Source: Prochlorococcus sp. AG-436-C13 (GTDB taxonomy: Bacteria; Cyanobacteriota; Cyanobacteriia; PCC-6307; Cyanobiaceae). From it: 64,000 nt of DNA. Shown piece after piece: positions 27,684 to 37,200 of the stretch (within the stretch, counting starts at the first letter, position 1; every line of letters begins with the position of its first letter). The translations under genes were made by a program, and so were the position numbers. The stretch is from contig QCPC01000002.1 in assembly GCA_003212695.1 (NCBI GenBank), forward strand, positions 1 to 64,000, given 5' to 3'. Under the pieces are notes generated by a model. It was not told the origin of the DNA. It did not search any database and saw only the letters and a list, made by a program, of their open reading frames with translations.

Positions 27684-29159
27684 CTAGCTATTTAATGCCT
27701 TTTTGAATCGATCCCATAAATCTTCACTGTGTTCAAGCCCAACAGAAACTCTGATTAGAGAATTAGGAACACCGCATTTTTTTGCCCAGTCTAGTTCTTT
27801 GTAGTGTGCTAACAGTACATATGGACATACCAAAGTAAAAATAGTTCCTAAACTAGGCCCCTTGCATACTTTTAAAGAATTATAAAATTTCTCTGCCATT
27901 GCAACACCTCCTTTTAATTCAAAGGAAAGCAAACATCCAAATCCTCCTTTGTGTCTCATAAGAGACTTGAAATTTGGACATTGAGCAGGATGAAGAATCC
28001 TTTTAATATTTGGATGCTCTTCTAAACGTAACTTTAGATCTAAACATGCTTTGTTTGATTTAAGTATTCTATAGGTAACATCTGCACTTGCTTGTTCAAG
28101 TGCTATTGCATCTGCATCAGATAATTTTGCTACAGAAACAATCGGTAATAACTCTTGAAAAGTTTTCTTCCATTTAGATGAGGGACTAACTATTAGTGAA
28201 CCAGCAAGAATATCGCCGCGACCTGCAAAGCTTTTAGTTAAAGAGGTGAAAACCAAGTCTGCAAAAGGTAGAGGGTCAATATTTACGGCTGATCCAATTG
28301 TGTCATCAGCAATAACTGGTATGCCCCTATCATGTGCCATTTTTGCTATTAGAGGCAAGTCAACACATTGGAGCATGGGGTTGCTTGGCAATTCAACAAT
28401 TAATGCAGAAGGTTTTTGTTGGTCAAGTTGTTTAGCAAGTTCTTTAGGACTTGGATTAAGCAGAAGCTCGCTTCCCTCAAATATTATTTGAGGAAGTTTT
28501 AATACATCAACATAAGGGAATCCAATTTGTATAGCTGTGTTATTAGGGCGAAATTTTCTTAATGCTTCGAGTGCTGTTGTTAGAGCAGCCATGCCAGAGG
28601 GATGGAGTTGAATGAGCTCTGAATCACATCTATGAATTTCTGCAAGTCGATTGCATATTGACTTTCTTGCTTCGTCCCCTTTGCTTTGTAAAGGGAGCTT
28701 TTCCTTATTAAGTGCTATTGCAGCCTGCCTGGATGATGCTCCTAGCCCAGTGTGCTGCCAAAATGCTTTTGCAATATGAGTCGTTTTAGTATCAACAATT
28801 AGGCAGTGAAGCCCACATACTTCGATAATATATAATTTAGCATTTGCATTTATTTTCTCGCAATATTCTTTTGCTTTTTTTGCTGTATTTAGGTTTGGGA
28901 AAGGCCATCCGCTGTTTGTAAAATCACCACCATGTAGATGAAGTCCTTTATCTGCAATTTCTTTAACAAGGGGGTTAAACCCAAAACGTGGGTAAATCGA
29001 TTTAAGCATATTTATACACGAAGGAACTTTTTCCTCATATGCAATAACGTCTTCCCAGCGAGGCAAAGCTACTGAAACAGCATGAGGGCTAGAAGGTATT
29101 GCTTCTCCAAGATGTTTGTGCTCCCAGAGTGGTGAGGTTAGTAAGTCTTTCCCAATCAC
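27684..29159 (-). CDS. Cys/Met metabolism PLP-dependent enzyme (cystathionine gamma-synthase-like)
   Basis: PVIADDTIGSAVNIDPLPFADLVFTSLTKSFAGRGDILAGSL; start revised to GTG at 29159 (GTGA overlap with upstream stop). Confidence 0.8.
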   Translation of the reverse strand: MIGKDLLTSPLWEHKHLGEAIPSSPHAVSVALPRWEDVIAYEEKVPSCINMLKSIYPRFGFNPLVKEIADKGLHLHGGDFTNSGWPFPNLNTAKKAKEYCEKINANAKLYIIEVCGLHCLIVDTKTTHIAKAFWQHTGLGASSRQAAIALNKEKLPLQSKGDEARKSICNRLAEIHRCDSELIQLHPSGMAALTTALEALRKFRPNNTAIQIGFPYVDVLKLPQIIFEGSELLLNPSPKELAKQLDQQKPSALIVELPSNPMLQCVDLPLIAKMAHDRGIPVIADDTIGSAVNIDPLPFADLVFTSLTKSFAGRGDILAGSLIVSPSSKWKKTFQELLPIVSVAKLSDADAIALEQASADVTYRILKSNKACLDLKLRLEEHPNIKRILHPAQCPNFKSLMRHKGGFGCLLSFELKGGVAMAEKFYNSLKVCKGPSLGTIFTLVCPYVLLAHYKELDWAKKCGVPNSLIRVSVGLEHSEDLWDRFKKALNS

Positions 29160-30334
29160 TTTAATTTTTTTAGACTTTGTTTTATATCTAGGTCTAGATC
29201 TTGAAAGTCTTCGCATCCTATTGACAATCTAACAAGACTTTCATCAATCCCTAGCTTTTGCTTTATTTGAGATGGAACGGAAGCATGAGTCATAGTTGAT
29301 GGATGACAAATAAGACTTTCAATTCCTCCAAGGCTTTCTGCCATAGTAAAAAACTTCAGACCTTTGCAAAAAGAATATGTTTGTTTTTGATCGGCTTTTA
29401 ACCTTAAAGTAATAATCGCTCCTCCTGCAGTCATTTGTTTCTTTGCAAGTTCATTTTGCGGATGATCTGATCGAAAAGGATATCTAACCCATTGCACGTA
29501 AGGATGTTCTGCCAACTCATTAGCCAAATTCAATGCATTGTCTACTTGCCTTTGTATTCTTAGAGGGAGTGTTTTTATACCTCTAGTAATTAGCCAGCAA
29601 TCAAATGGAGAGGGCTGCAACCCAAGTGCTTTCTGTGCAAATTTCATTTTTTTATTCCAGGATCTGTCTTGAGTACATACAGCTCCACCTAGAGCATCAG
29701 AATGACCATTTATGTATTTTGTAGTGCTAGTAAGAGAAATAGTTGCGCCAAGTTCAAGTGGTTTTTGCAGTAACGCTGTAGCAAAAGTGTTATCAACAAC
29801 AACTGGGATCTGACTCTCTTTGGCTTTCTCACAAACCTTTTTTAGGTCAATTATTTTCAATAGAGGGTTCGTTGGACTCTCTAACCAAATCATTGATGGA
29901 GCAAGTTTGTCAATTGAATTAATTGAAGATGTCTTTGAAAAATCTAACCATTCAACTTTAAGTCCAAATTTCTTGAAAACCTCTTCGAACAATCTGACAG
30001 TACAACCATAAAGATTTTCTTCGCATAAAATAAGGTCACCTGACTTAAGAGAACTTGCGATCGCTGTTATAGCACTAACACCAGATCCAAAAACGGTTGC
30101 ATATTTGCAGCATTCCAAAGAACATAAAACAGCTTCTAATATGCGGAAGTTTGGATTTCCAGAGCGTGTGTAATCAAATCCTTCTGGATTTCCATGACTA
30201 AAAGTTGCTGTTTGGTAAATAGGAGGCATTACAGTGCCTGTGTTATTAGCAAAACTTTCTCCATGGTGTATAACCTTTGTGCTTACACGTGGTTGAGATT
30301 GCTCTTCAGACGGTTGTGATTTCACTTTATTCAA
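29156..30334 (-). CDS. metB: Cystathionine gamma-synthase/lyase family PLP enzyme
   Basis: STKVIHHGESFANNTGTVMPPIYQTATF; TSTTKYINGHSDALGGAV. Confidence 0.85.
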   Translation of the reverse strand: MNKVKSQPSEEQSQPRVSTKVIHHGESFANNTGTVMPPIYQTATFSHGNPEGFDYTRSGNPNFRILEAVLCSLECCKYATVFGSGVSAITAIASSLKSGDLILCEENLYGCTVRLFEEVFKKFGLKVEWLDFSKTSSINSIDKLAPSMIWLESPTNPLLKIIDLKKVCEKAKESQIPVVVDNTFATALLQKPLELGATISLTSTTKYINGHSDALGGAVCTQDRSWNKKMKFAQKALGLQPSPFDCWLITRGIKTLPLRIQRQVDNALNLANELAEHPYVQWVRYPFRSDHPQNELAKKQMTAGGAIITLRLKADQKQTYSFCKGLKFFTMAESLGGIESLICHPSTMTHASVPSQIKQKLGIDESLVRLSIGCEDFQDLDLDIKQSLKKLK

Positions 30335-30538
30335 GAACAGTTATGACCTAGATAACAATTGTATAAAATAGAACCTATATAAAAACTATATTATTAATTT
30401 AAGTTCCTTTTTTTACTATTCCTCATGAAAAGATAAATATGTTTAGGTTTAATTTGATTTCCTTTATGAATTAAGCTTAGAATTCAATGGCAATAATTGT
30501 TCTGCATATATAAGCAGGTTAATTAATTTCTGAAAAAT

Positions 30539-31432
30539 TCATATATTTAATTTATTCTCTAAAGATAATATTTTCTGTACTAGCTCTTTCTTTTTCAATC
30601 TGGATATATTACTCACTCCCTTCAAAAGAGACTTTAACTCAAGATTTGTTTTGCACATTAACTCTGCTTTCCTTTCTTCTACGGCAAGCTTCTTTAAAGC
30701 TATTGGATTGGAAATAATTAGTTTGATTAATTGTTTCCTGTTGAGACTGTTAACTAAATCTATTCCTTCTAAAAGATTCCTTAACTCCACTTCGCTTCTA
30801 TTATTTAGTTCATTAGGTATAAATTCTTCTTTGCTTGGGCTTAATATTTTGGGTTGATTTTTTATTAAAAGGTTTGAGGATATTTTAATAAGCTCTATTG
30901 AAATATCATAAATTATTATACATATTAATATTATCGGCTCAATGCTTTTATCTATATCAATGGAAGTTTCTTTTATTATGCTTGTTAGATGATCTTTGAG
31001 AGGCTTTTTGTCTTTTATGGCCTTGTTGAAATTAAAACTTAATGGACTTTTTAAAGTAAGGTTTTTATTTGCTTCTGATTTTTCAGATTCTTTTGACTGT
31101 TTATTTTCTTTTAATGCTACATCTGCCTTTTCTTTCTTTACAGTATTAAAGTCTGAAACTTCTTTTGTCTTTGAAGAAGAATATCTGATATTCTGTCGAG
31201 AGATTATTGGGTCTTTTGGTAATTTCTTTTTTTTATTATTGATTAAATACTTTCTTGTGAATATATAAATTAGTATAAATAGAAGAACTAATAATACTAT
31301 AATTACAAGTCTGTTTAATGAGAGTATATTTAAATCATCTTTATTGATTAATTCCGTGTAACTTTTAGCGCCTGCTTCTGACCATCCGATTAGCTCAAGC
31401 TCCTTTACTGTTTCTAAAAGTTTGTTTGGCAA
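30539..31432 (-). CDS. Membrane-anchored protein with two C-terminal SAP/Rho_N-like motifs
   Basis: TM LVIIVLLVLLFILIYIF; motifs ELRNLLEGIDLVNSLNRKQLIKLI and ELKSLLKGVSNISRLKKKELVQKI. Confidence 0.65.
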   Translation of the reverse strand: MPNKLLETVKELELIGWSEAGAKSYTELINKDDLNILSLNRLVIIVLLVLLFILIYIFTRKYLINNKKKKLPKDPIISRQNIRYSSSKTKEVSDFNTVKKEKADVALKENKQSKESEKSEANKNLTLKSPLSFNFNKAIKDKKPLKDHLTSIIKETSIDIDKSIEPIILICIIIYDISIELIKISSNLLIKNQPKILSPSKEEFIPNELNNRSEVELRNLLEGIDLVNSLNRKQLIKLIISNPIALKKLAVEERKAELMCKTNLELKSLLKGVSNISRLKKKELVQKILSLENKLNI

Positions 31433-31639
31433 AACATTTATCCCTTTAGAGCAAGTTTGCTAAAAGATTTAGCATTAGTCTCGCTTATTTTAATTTTTTG
31501 CAAAAAATTTCTTTTAGAAAGTATAAGAAACAAAACATTAATACGATGGATTAGTAATTATTGCTTAGGTACTTTATCTTTGGTAATGAAGGACCTTTGC
31601 CTAATTATTCTGTGCTAAATATAGCTTCCGGTTTGCACG

Positions 31640-31801
31640 ATGAAGCTGAAAATGTCCAATTCAAGTAGTGATCTTCTTCAAAATGATCATATGGATGCAA
31701 TTGACTCTTATTTTGAATGTGTAACTGCTTGCAGCCTTGGTAGTGAAGGTGGTGAATGTATAACACGTTGTATAGAGGTTCATCTAAAGAAGGAAGACTG
31801 A
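31640..31801 (+). CDS. Small protein with twin CX3C motif, 53 aa (not in supplied ORF track)
   Basis: MKLKMSNSSSDLLQNDHMDAIDSYFECVTACSLGSEGGECITRCIEVHLKKED*. Confidence 0.6.
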   Translation: MKLKMSNSSSDLLQNDHMDAIDSYFECVTACSLGSEGGECITRCIEVHLKKED

Positions 31802-31802
31802 G

Positions 31803-31970
31803 ATGAAAAAAAATACATCCATTCAACGTAAAACAACTTTGAAATGGACATCTAATGGCGAATTATCTGCTATTGATAAAGCAAGAATTTTAGAAAAGCT
31901 TACTAATAAAGAATTGACTGAGTGTGAGTTCTCATGTGATATGGAAAAGTCTATAGAAATCGATCAATAG
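31803..31970 (+). CDS. Small protein, 55 aa (not in supplied ORF track)
   Basis: MKKNTSIQRKTTLKWTSNGELSAIDKARILEKLTNKELTECEFSCDMEKSIEIDQ*; 1 nt after previous stop. Confidence 0.5.
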   Translation: MKKNTSIQRKTTLKWTSNGELSAIDKARILEKLTNKELTECEFSCDMEKSIEIDQ

Positions 31971-32050
31971 TAAATTCCTGCTAAATAAATATTCATTATC
32001 CTATTTATTTTTATAGAAGACCTAGCTTTTGTATTAATCAAAAGTGTTAA

Positions 32051-32353
32051 TTACTTTGCTGCTGATCTCCTTCGAACTGTCCGTCTTCCATCATTTCCTT
32101 CATTTGCTTTTGAGGTGACATTCTCTGTTGTCTTGTTTTGATCTTTAGCATTATTTTCATCAGAGTCTTCCATTTCTAAGCAAGTGGCTACTACCATAGC
32201 CGCTTCAATTTGATTAGGAAGATCACCAATGGTGATAAGAGCTTTTAGAACTAACTGCATTCGTGGATCTTTGCCTAGATCAGGACGCAGCTTTCTAACT
32301 GATTGCCAGAGTTCTTTTGTAACTTCTTTGAGTAGCGCCTTGTCAGTAACCAC
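32051..32353 (-). CDS. Conserved cyanobacterial hypothetical protein, 100 aa
   Basis: DKALLKEVTKELWQSVRKLRPDLGKDPRMQLVLKALITIGDLPNQIEAAMVVATCLE. Confidence 0.7.
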   Translation of the reverse strand: MVTDKALLKEVTKELWQSVRKLRPDLGKDPRMQLVLKALITIGDLPNQIEAAMVVATCLEMEDSDENNAKDQNKTTENVTSKANEGNDGRRTVRRRSAAK

Positions 32354-32423
32354 AGAGTTTTTATATATAATTACTTAAAGTAACAGCTCTTACGAAAAAA
32401 GGTGCGTTAAGTTCTGAGCACAA

Positions 32424-32456
32424 AAAAGCCCCCAAATTGATTGGGGAACTTTTTGT
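32424..32456 (-). terminator. Rho-independent terminator downstream of rpsD
   Basis: aaaaagcCCCCAAattgaTTGGGGaactttttg; A/T tracts on both sides. Confidence 0.8.
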
Positions 32457-32496
32457 TAATACTCACCAAGCAAAACCGTTGAGGTTAATAGGTTTT

Positions 32497-33105
32497 TTAT
32501 ACTTTCCGTGAGTAGTACTCAACAACTAGAAGTTCATTTATTTCTATGGCCACCCATTCTCTGTCACATTTGCCTGTGACTTTGGCGGTCATTTTTGACT
32601 TCTCTAGCTCTAAGTGAGGTGGGACATTTGCTAGGCCGGGGAATTCTAGATTTCCTTCGACTAGTTTTTTGCTGCCCTTCCTTTCACGAATGGCAATAAT
32701 ATCTCCTGCCTTGCATTGATAGCTTGAGATGTCTAATGGTTTGCCGTTAACAGTTACATGTCCATGATTAACAAGCTGGCGTGAGCCTGGAATAGTTGGA
32801 CCAAAGCCAAGGCGAAAGCAAACATTGTCAAGCCTGCTTTCCAATAATTTAAGAAGATTAGTTCCTGTAGAACCTTCCATTGCTCTTGCTTTCTTTACGT
32901 AGCGAACAAGCTGCCGTTCTGAAATCCCATAATTGAATCGAAGTTTTTGCTTTTCTTCTAATCGGATCGCGTACTCAGAGCGCTTGCGACGGGCACTGCC
33001 GTGCTGACCTGGTGGATTTGACCGTTTTGCGGCTTTCCGGGTGAGACCTGGAAGATCTCCCAAGCGACGCGTGATCCTCAGTCGAGGCCCACGGTATCTA
33101 GACAT
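32497..33105 (-). CDS. rpsD: 30S ribosomal protein S4
   Basis: [56 protein letters not shown]. Confidence 0.98.
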   Translation of the reverse strand: MSRYRGPRLRITRRLGDLPGLTRKAAKRSNPPGQHGSARRKRSEYAIRLEEKQKLRFNYGISERQLVRYVKKARAMEGSTGTNLLKLLESRLDNVCFRLGFGPTIPGSRQLVNHGHVTVNGKPLDISSYQCKAGDIIAIRERKGSKKLVEGNLEFPGLANVPPHLELEKSKMTAKVTGKCDREWVAIEINELLVVEYYSRKV

Positions 33106-33202
33106 AGAAAGAAAAAATAAGGAACAATTGTGATTAAATCAGCTTTAGGAACTATGTTGTTCCTAGTAAAGCTATCTAATCAAAAACATTCTATATTGAA
33201 GC

Positions 33203-33439
33203 ATGATTAAAAAGTTTAATGATGTTCTTGGTAAAGTATTTTTGAGCTTGATAAGCTTTTATAGACAATGGATTTCTCCTATTCTTGGACCGAATTGTCG
33301 TTTTATTCCTACTTGTAGTGAATATGGCTTGGAAGCAATCTCTAAGCATGGACCATGGAAAGGAGGATTGTTGACCTTAAAAAGACTTTTGCGCTGTCAT
33401 CCATTTACACCTTGTGGTTGCGATCCTGTTCCTGATTGA
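33203..33439 (+). CDS. yidD: Membrane protein insertion efficiency factor YidD
   Basis: [35 protein letters not shown]. Confidence 0.95.
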   Translation: MIKKFNDVLGKVFLSLISFYRQWISPILGPNCRFIPTCSEYGLEAISKHGPWKGGLLTLKRLLRCHPFTPCGCDPVPD

Positions 33440-33750
33440 TGAGCAAAAATAAATTAATTCTCTTGAGTAGATTGGGCTGCTGTATATGCAAGGGATTGGA
33501 AGAACGCATAAGTAATATATCTTTAGAGCTTTTTGATCCTCCTTTATTTCTTTGTGTTATCAATATTGATGAACCAGATATTCCAAAGGCTCTTAAAGAT
33601 CGTTATTCATTGGAAGTACCTGTTTTATTACTAGAGTTAGATAATCCTTTGAGAAGATTTGAATTGCCCAGAGTTTCACCACGACTTTCTCAAAAAGATC
33701 TAAGTATTTGGCTAGAAAAAATCATATTTAAGAAATTAGAAACTAGTTAA
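33436..33750 (+). CDS. Glutaredoxin-like (DUF836-type) protein
   Basis: [22 protein letters not shown] overlaps yidD stop. Confidence 0.75.
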   Translation: MMSKNKLILLSRLGCCICKGLEERISNISLELFDPPLFLCVINIDEPDIPKALKDRYSLEVPVLLLELDNPLRRFELPRVSPRLSQKDLSIWLEKIIFKKLETS

Positions 33751-33765
33751 AGGAGTACTTTCTAT

Positions 33766-35280
33766 ATGTCACGTAATCTTCACTCACTTTTGAGATCAGT
33801 AGGTCTTGATTTCTCTTCTGATTTTAAAGATGTGTTAATTGAAAGCATTGGCTGTGATTCACGCTCTATTAAAAAGGGTGAACTGTTTTTTGGGCTGTCA
33901 GGAGAAAAAGTTGATGGAGGCCAATTTTGGCGTGATGCATTGGCTAAAGGTGCTGTTGCAGCCGTAATAAGCGCTAAAGCAGCTGATATAGATCCGCCCT
34001 GTGAGAGGGATAGGGTAATTGTGCTAACTGATTCAATTGCTTATTGGATGGGTGAATTGTCAGCAGCTTTTTGGGATCAACCATCATTAAAGCTTTCATT
34101 GATAGGAGTAACTGGAACAAACGGCAAAACAACAACATCGCATCTTATAGAGTATATGGCTTCAAAATCTGGGTTTGAATCTGCTTTGTTTGGCACTTTA
34201 GTTAATAGATGGCCAGAATATAGTGAAGTTGCAACTCATACAACATCTTTTGGCGATGCCTTACAGGCTCAACTTGCAAAAGCAGTTCTGTGCGGGGCTG
34301 ACCTTGCTGCAATGGAAGTTAGTTCCCATGCACTTGCTCAAAGTCGAGTTGCAGGTTGTCGATACTCAGGAGCTGTATTTACAAATTTAACTCAAGATCA
34401 CCTTGATTACCATTGTTCGATGGAGGAATATTTCGAAGCAAAGGCTTTATTGTTTCAATCACCTTATTTGCAAGAAGGAGATGCAAGAGCTGTCATAAAT
34501 ATTGATGATGATTGGGGTTGTCGATTGGCTCAACGTTTAAACAAAAAATGTTGGAGAGCTTCTATAGATGCTCGCTTGATTGAATCTATGCGGCCTGAAT
34601 TATTCCTTACAGATTTAAATATGACCTCTAAAGGTTCTGAGGGTATTTTGCATAGTCCTTTAGGGAAAGGACGATTCTTTTCTCCTTTGGTGGGTAGATT
34701 TAACCTTATGAATTTGCTTGAGGCTGTTGGGGTATTGCTTCAACAAGGAATTATCTTGGAAGATCTTATATGCTCAATTAAAAGCTTCCCTGGAGTGCCA
34801 GGTCGAATGGAACCAATCGTGGTAGAAGGAGCAGATTTACCGGGAGTTGTTGTTGATTATGCCCATACCCCTGATGGTTTGGAAAATGCTTTAAAAACTT
34901 TACGGTCCTTTGTTTCAGGAAAGCTTTACTGCATATTTGGTTGTGGTGGTGATAGAGATAGAGGAAAAAGAGCACGCATGGGGTCTATTGCATCAAAACT
35001 AGCTGACCATGTGATAATCACTTCTGACAACCCGAGGACTGAAGAGCCAAGACAAATACTATTAGATATATTAGAGGGAATACCTATTAACAGAGAGGTA
35101 ATTATAGAAGATAATAGAGAGCTTGCTATTAAAGAGACTATTCTAAAGGCAATTCCGGGTGATGTTATTTTAATTGCAGGGAAGGGGCATGAAAATTATC
35201 AAATACTTAAACAGGAAACAATTGAATTTGATGATAGAGATATTGCAAGACAAGTAATGGAAGGAATAGCGAGAAGTTAG
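33766..35280 (+). CDS. murE: UDP-MurNAc-L-Ala-D-Glu ligase MurE
   Basis: IGVTGTNGKTTTSHLIEYM; TSDNPRTEEPRQILLDI. Confidence 0.95.
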   Translation: MSRNLHSLLRSVGLDFSSDFKDVLIESIGCDSRSIKKGELFFGLSGEKVDGGQFWRDALAKGAVAAVISAKAADIDPPCERDRVIVLTDSIAYWMGELSAAFWDQPSLKLSLIGVTGTNGKTTTSHLIEYMASKSGFESALFGTLVNRWPEYSEVATHTTSFGDALQAQLAKAVLCGADLAAMEVSSHALAQSRVAGCRYSGAVFTNLTQDHLDYHCSMEEYFEAKALLFQSPYLQEGDARAVINIDDDWGCRLAQRLNKKCWRASIDARLIESMRPELFLTDLNMTSKGSEGILHSPLGKGRFFSPLVGRFNLMNLLEAVGVLLQQGIILEDLICSIKSFPGVPGRMEPIVVEGADLPGVVVDYAHTPDGLENALKTLRSFVSGKLYCIFGCGGDRDRGKRARMGSIASKLADHVIITSDNPRTEEPRQILLDILEGIPINREVIIEDNRELAIKETILKAIPGDVILIAGKGHENYQILKQETIEFDDRDIARQVMEGIARS

Positions 35281-36467
35281 TTTGTTATTTTTTCAAGAAG
35301 GGTTGCAAGTTTTTCTATCTCTTCATTAGTACTTGTTACATGAACACATGCACGAAGCCAAGCTGGGTCTTCAACTACTCTTATCCAAACTGATTCCTTA
35401 CCTAGCAACTTGACAATTTCCTTTGGACTGAATTTTGAATTCATAGTGAAGCTTATTATCCCTGCCGGTGGTGGTCCTTTAAGAATGAGATCTAATTTCT
35501 CAATATTGCGAAGCTTTTCCCACAATTTGTAGCTAAGAGATTTAATCTTTTTAATTCTTTCAATTCCATTCCCTTCATTTTCAAGAAGACTCAGTGAAGA
35601 ACGTAGACCTGCGAGAAGTGGTGTACAAGAAGTTGCTACTTCGAATCGTCTAGCATCAGAATGAAATGGATTTGGATTATTATTATGAATACTCTCTTCA
35701 TTGATAAGGCTTTTCCAACCAATTAGGGTAGGGGTTGCCTCTTTCAAGACTCTTTCTGAAAGGATTGCTCCGCCCAGGCCTTCAGGACCAAAGGCCCATT
35801 TGTGCCCTGTAAAAGCATAGATATCTGCTTTTTTAGCAGCTTCATTTATTGGAATTTGGCCAAAACTTTGTGCTGCATCAACTAATAAAAAAGGCTGATT
35901 TTTGTGATTCGAAAGAATTTCTGAAATTAATTCTATTGGCATTATTGTTCCTGTATTCCATAACAGATGAGATAGCACAACAAGTTTTGTTGAAGGTTTT
36001 AACTCTTTTTCTAAATTCTGAACAACTAAATTATTATTTATGGTTTCTTCACCATCCCCTTCTCTAAGTAGTTGAACTTTTAATATATCTATTTTCAGAT
36101 TAGATCTGTGTGCCAGTTCTTTGCAAGCCGATACAACTCCAGGATGCTCACAATCACTTATTAAAATTCTGTCTTCTTTAGAAAATGGCAGTCCCCACAG
36201 AGGTAGTACGCAGCCACTTGTAACATTCTCAGTTAAGCAAACCCTCCTAATATTGACCCCACAAAAATGTGCAATTATACTTTTAGTTTCGTTAATCTCT
36301 TTTGATATATAAGGCCATACATTATTTGTAAATGGTCCTAGTTCTTGTATCTTTAGCCAGCTACTTGTAATTGCATCTAGAGATGACTTGGGTAAAGGTC
36401 CTTGACCTCCATAATTGAAATAATATTTGTTTGATAATGCCGGTAAATCTGATCTTAAATAACTCAT
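35277..36467 (-). CDS. Class V aminotransferase / cysteine desulfurase-like
   Basis: LVDAAQSFGQIPI and DIYAFTGHKWAFGPEGLGG. Confidence 0.85.
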   Translation of the reverse strand: MSYLRSDLPALSNKYYFNYGGQGPLPKSSLDAITSSWLKIQELGPFTNNVWPYISKEINETKSIIAHFCGVNIRRVCLTENVTSGCVLPLWGLPFSKEDRILISDCEHPGVVSACKELAHRSNLKIDILKVQLLREGDGEETINNNLVVQNLEKELKPSTKLVVLSHLLWNTGTIMPIELISEILSNHKNQPFLLVDAAQSFGQIPINEAAKKADIYAFTGHKWAFGPEGLGGAILSERVLKEATPTLIGWKSLINEESIHNNNPNPFHSDARRFEVATSCTPLLAGLRSSLSLLENEGNGIERIKKIKSLSYKLWEKLRNIEKLDLILKGPPPAGIISFTMNSKFSPKEIVKLLGKESVWIRVVEDPAWLRACVHVTSTNEEIEKLATLLEKITN

Positions 36468-36520
36468 TTATAAAATCTATTGGATCTTTATTATTTAGAT
36501 AATCTAAACTAAAAAAATAT

Positions 36521-36745
36521 TTAATTTAGGTGTTGTGGACATTTTAAAAGACCAATAGCAACAGCTGTAAAATTTAAACTGTCAGAATTTTGTATAACCT
36601 TTCTTACTTCTTGTACACCATACTTTTCACTAGCATCACTGTAAGCTAGTAGAAGAGACCTGTAAGTATCACTACCCTCTGAACGATATTCGCAGAACTT
36701 GTCCGCTACAGAATTAAGTAGAACCATTAATGTTAATTCGACCAT
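36521..36745 (-). CDS. Small hypothetical protein, 74 aa
   Basis: MVELTLMVLLNSVADKFCEYRSEGSDTYRSLLLAYSDASEKYGVQEVRKVIQ. Confidence 0.55.
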   Translation of the reverse strand: MVELTLMVLLNSVADKFCEYRSEGSDTYRSLLLAYSDASEKYGVQEVRKVIQNSDSLNFTAVAIGLLKCPQHLN

Positions 36746-36786
36746 AGAATTAAATTATTGCTATTGAAAATAGCATAGTCTTTTTC

Positions 36787-36909
36787 ATGCAAAGGCTAAA
36801 CAGAGTAAATACTACAACAAATTGTATTTCCTTAATTTTATTATTATTTTCTATTTCTTTTGCTAGATATTGCAGACTAAAAAAGCTGCTTAAAGGAGAA
36901 ATGCTGTAA
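36787..36909 (+). CDS. Possible 40-aa membrane peptide
   Basis: MQRLNRVNTTTNCISLILLLFSISFARYCRLKKLLKGEML*; 3' end runs into a terminator hairpin. Confidence 0.3.
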   Translation: MQRLNRVNTTTNCISLILLLFSISFARYCRLKKLLKGEML

Positions 36910-36927
36910 ATTCTCAGTTAAGCAGCT
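36884..36927. terminator. Strong hairpin with A/T flanks, possible bidirectional terminator
   Basis: AGCTGCTTAA (36884-36893) / TTAAGCAGCT (36918-36927), preceded by AAAA and followed by ctttttag. Confidence 0.8.
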
Positions 36928-36950
36928 CTTTTTAGAAAAGGTGTTATAAA

Positions 36951-37121
36951 TCAATTCTGATAATTGATACCTCGATAAGTAAGAATTGGTATTTGTTGTT
37001 TTGATAAATCTTCTTTTCTGTTGGAGTAGATATTCCTTCTATAGGTAAGCTCAACAAACTGTTTTTGAACAGCTTCTTTATGTTGAACGTAAGCTTTTCC
37101 TCGATAAGTAAGAGTTGCCAT
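36951..37121 (-). CDS. 56-aa small protein with three LTYRG/LTYRR repeats (DUF4278-like); correct frame missed by supplied track
   Basis: MATLTYRGKAYVQHKEAVQKQFVELTYRRNIYSNRKEDLSKQQIPILTYRGINYQN*; AAAGGA Shine-Dalgarno-like site upstream. Confidence 0.85.
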   Translation of the reverse strand: MATLTYRGKAYVQHKEAVQKQFVELTYRRNIYSNRKEDLSKQQIPILTYRGINYQN

Positions 37122-37142
37122 TTGCAGAGTCCTTTGATTTTT

Positions 37143-37200
37143 CCAGGTCCCCGTTCCATGGCCTGGGTGGAACTGCGCCCTGAAGGTATCAGGGTGAACG
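37143..37200 (-). promoter_or_regulatory. Type II glutamine riboswitch (downstream-peptide motif)
   Basis: RNA CGUUCACCCUGAUACCUUCAGGGCGCAGUUCCACCCAGGCCAUGGAACGGGGACCUGG: P1 CGUUC/GAACG, P2 CCCUGA/UCAGGG, conserved GCGCAGU, 3' CCUGG/CCAGG pseudoknot; 21 nt upstream of small ORF. Confidence 0.85.

Noticed and set aside
36944-37159. ORF-track minus-strand 71-aa ORF
   Set aside because: Wrong frame: it runs through the riboswitch and overlaps the better-supported LTYRG-repeat ORF at 36951-37121.
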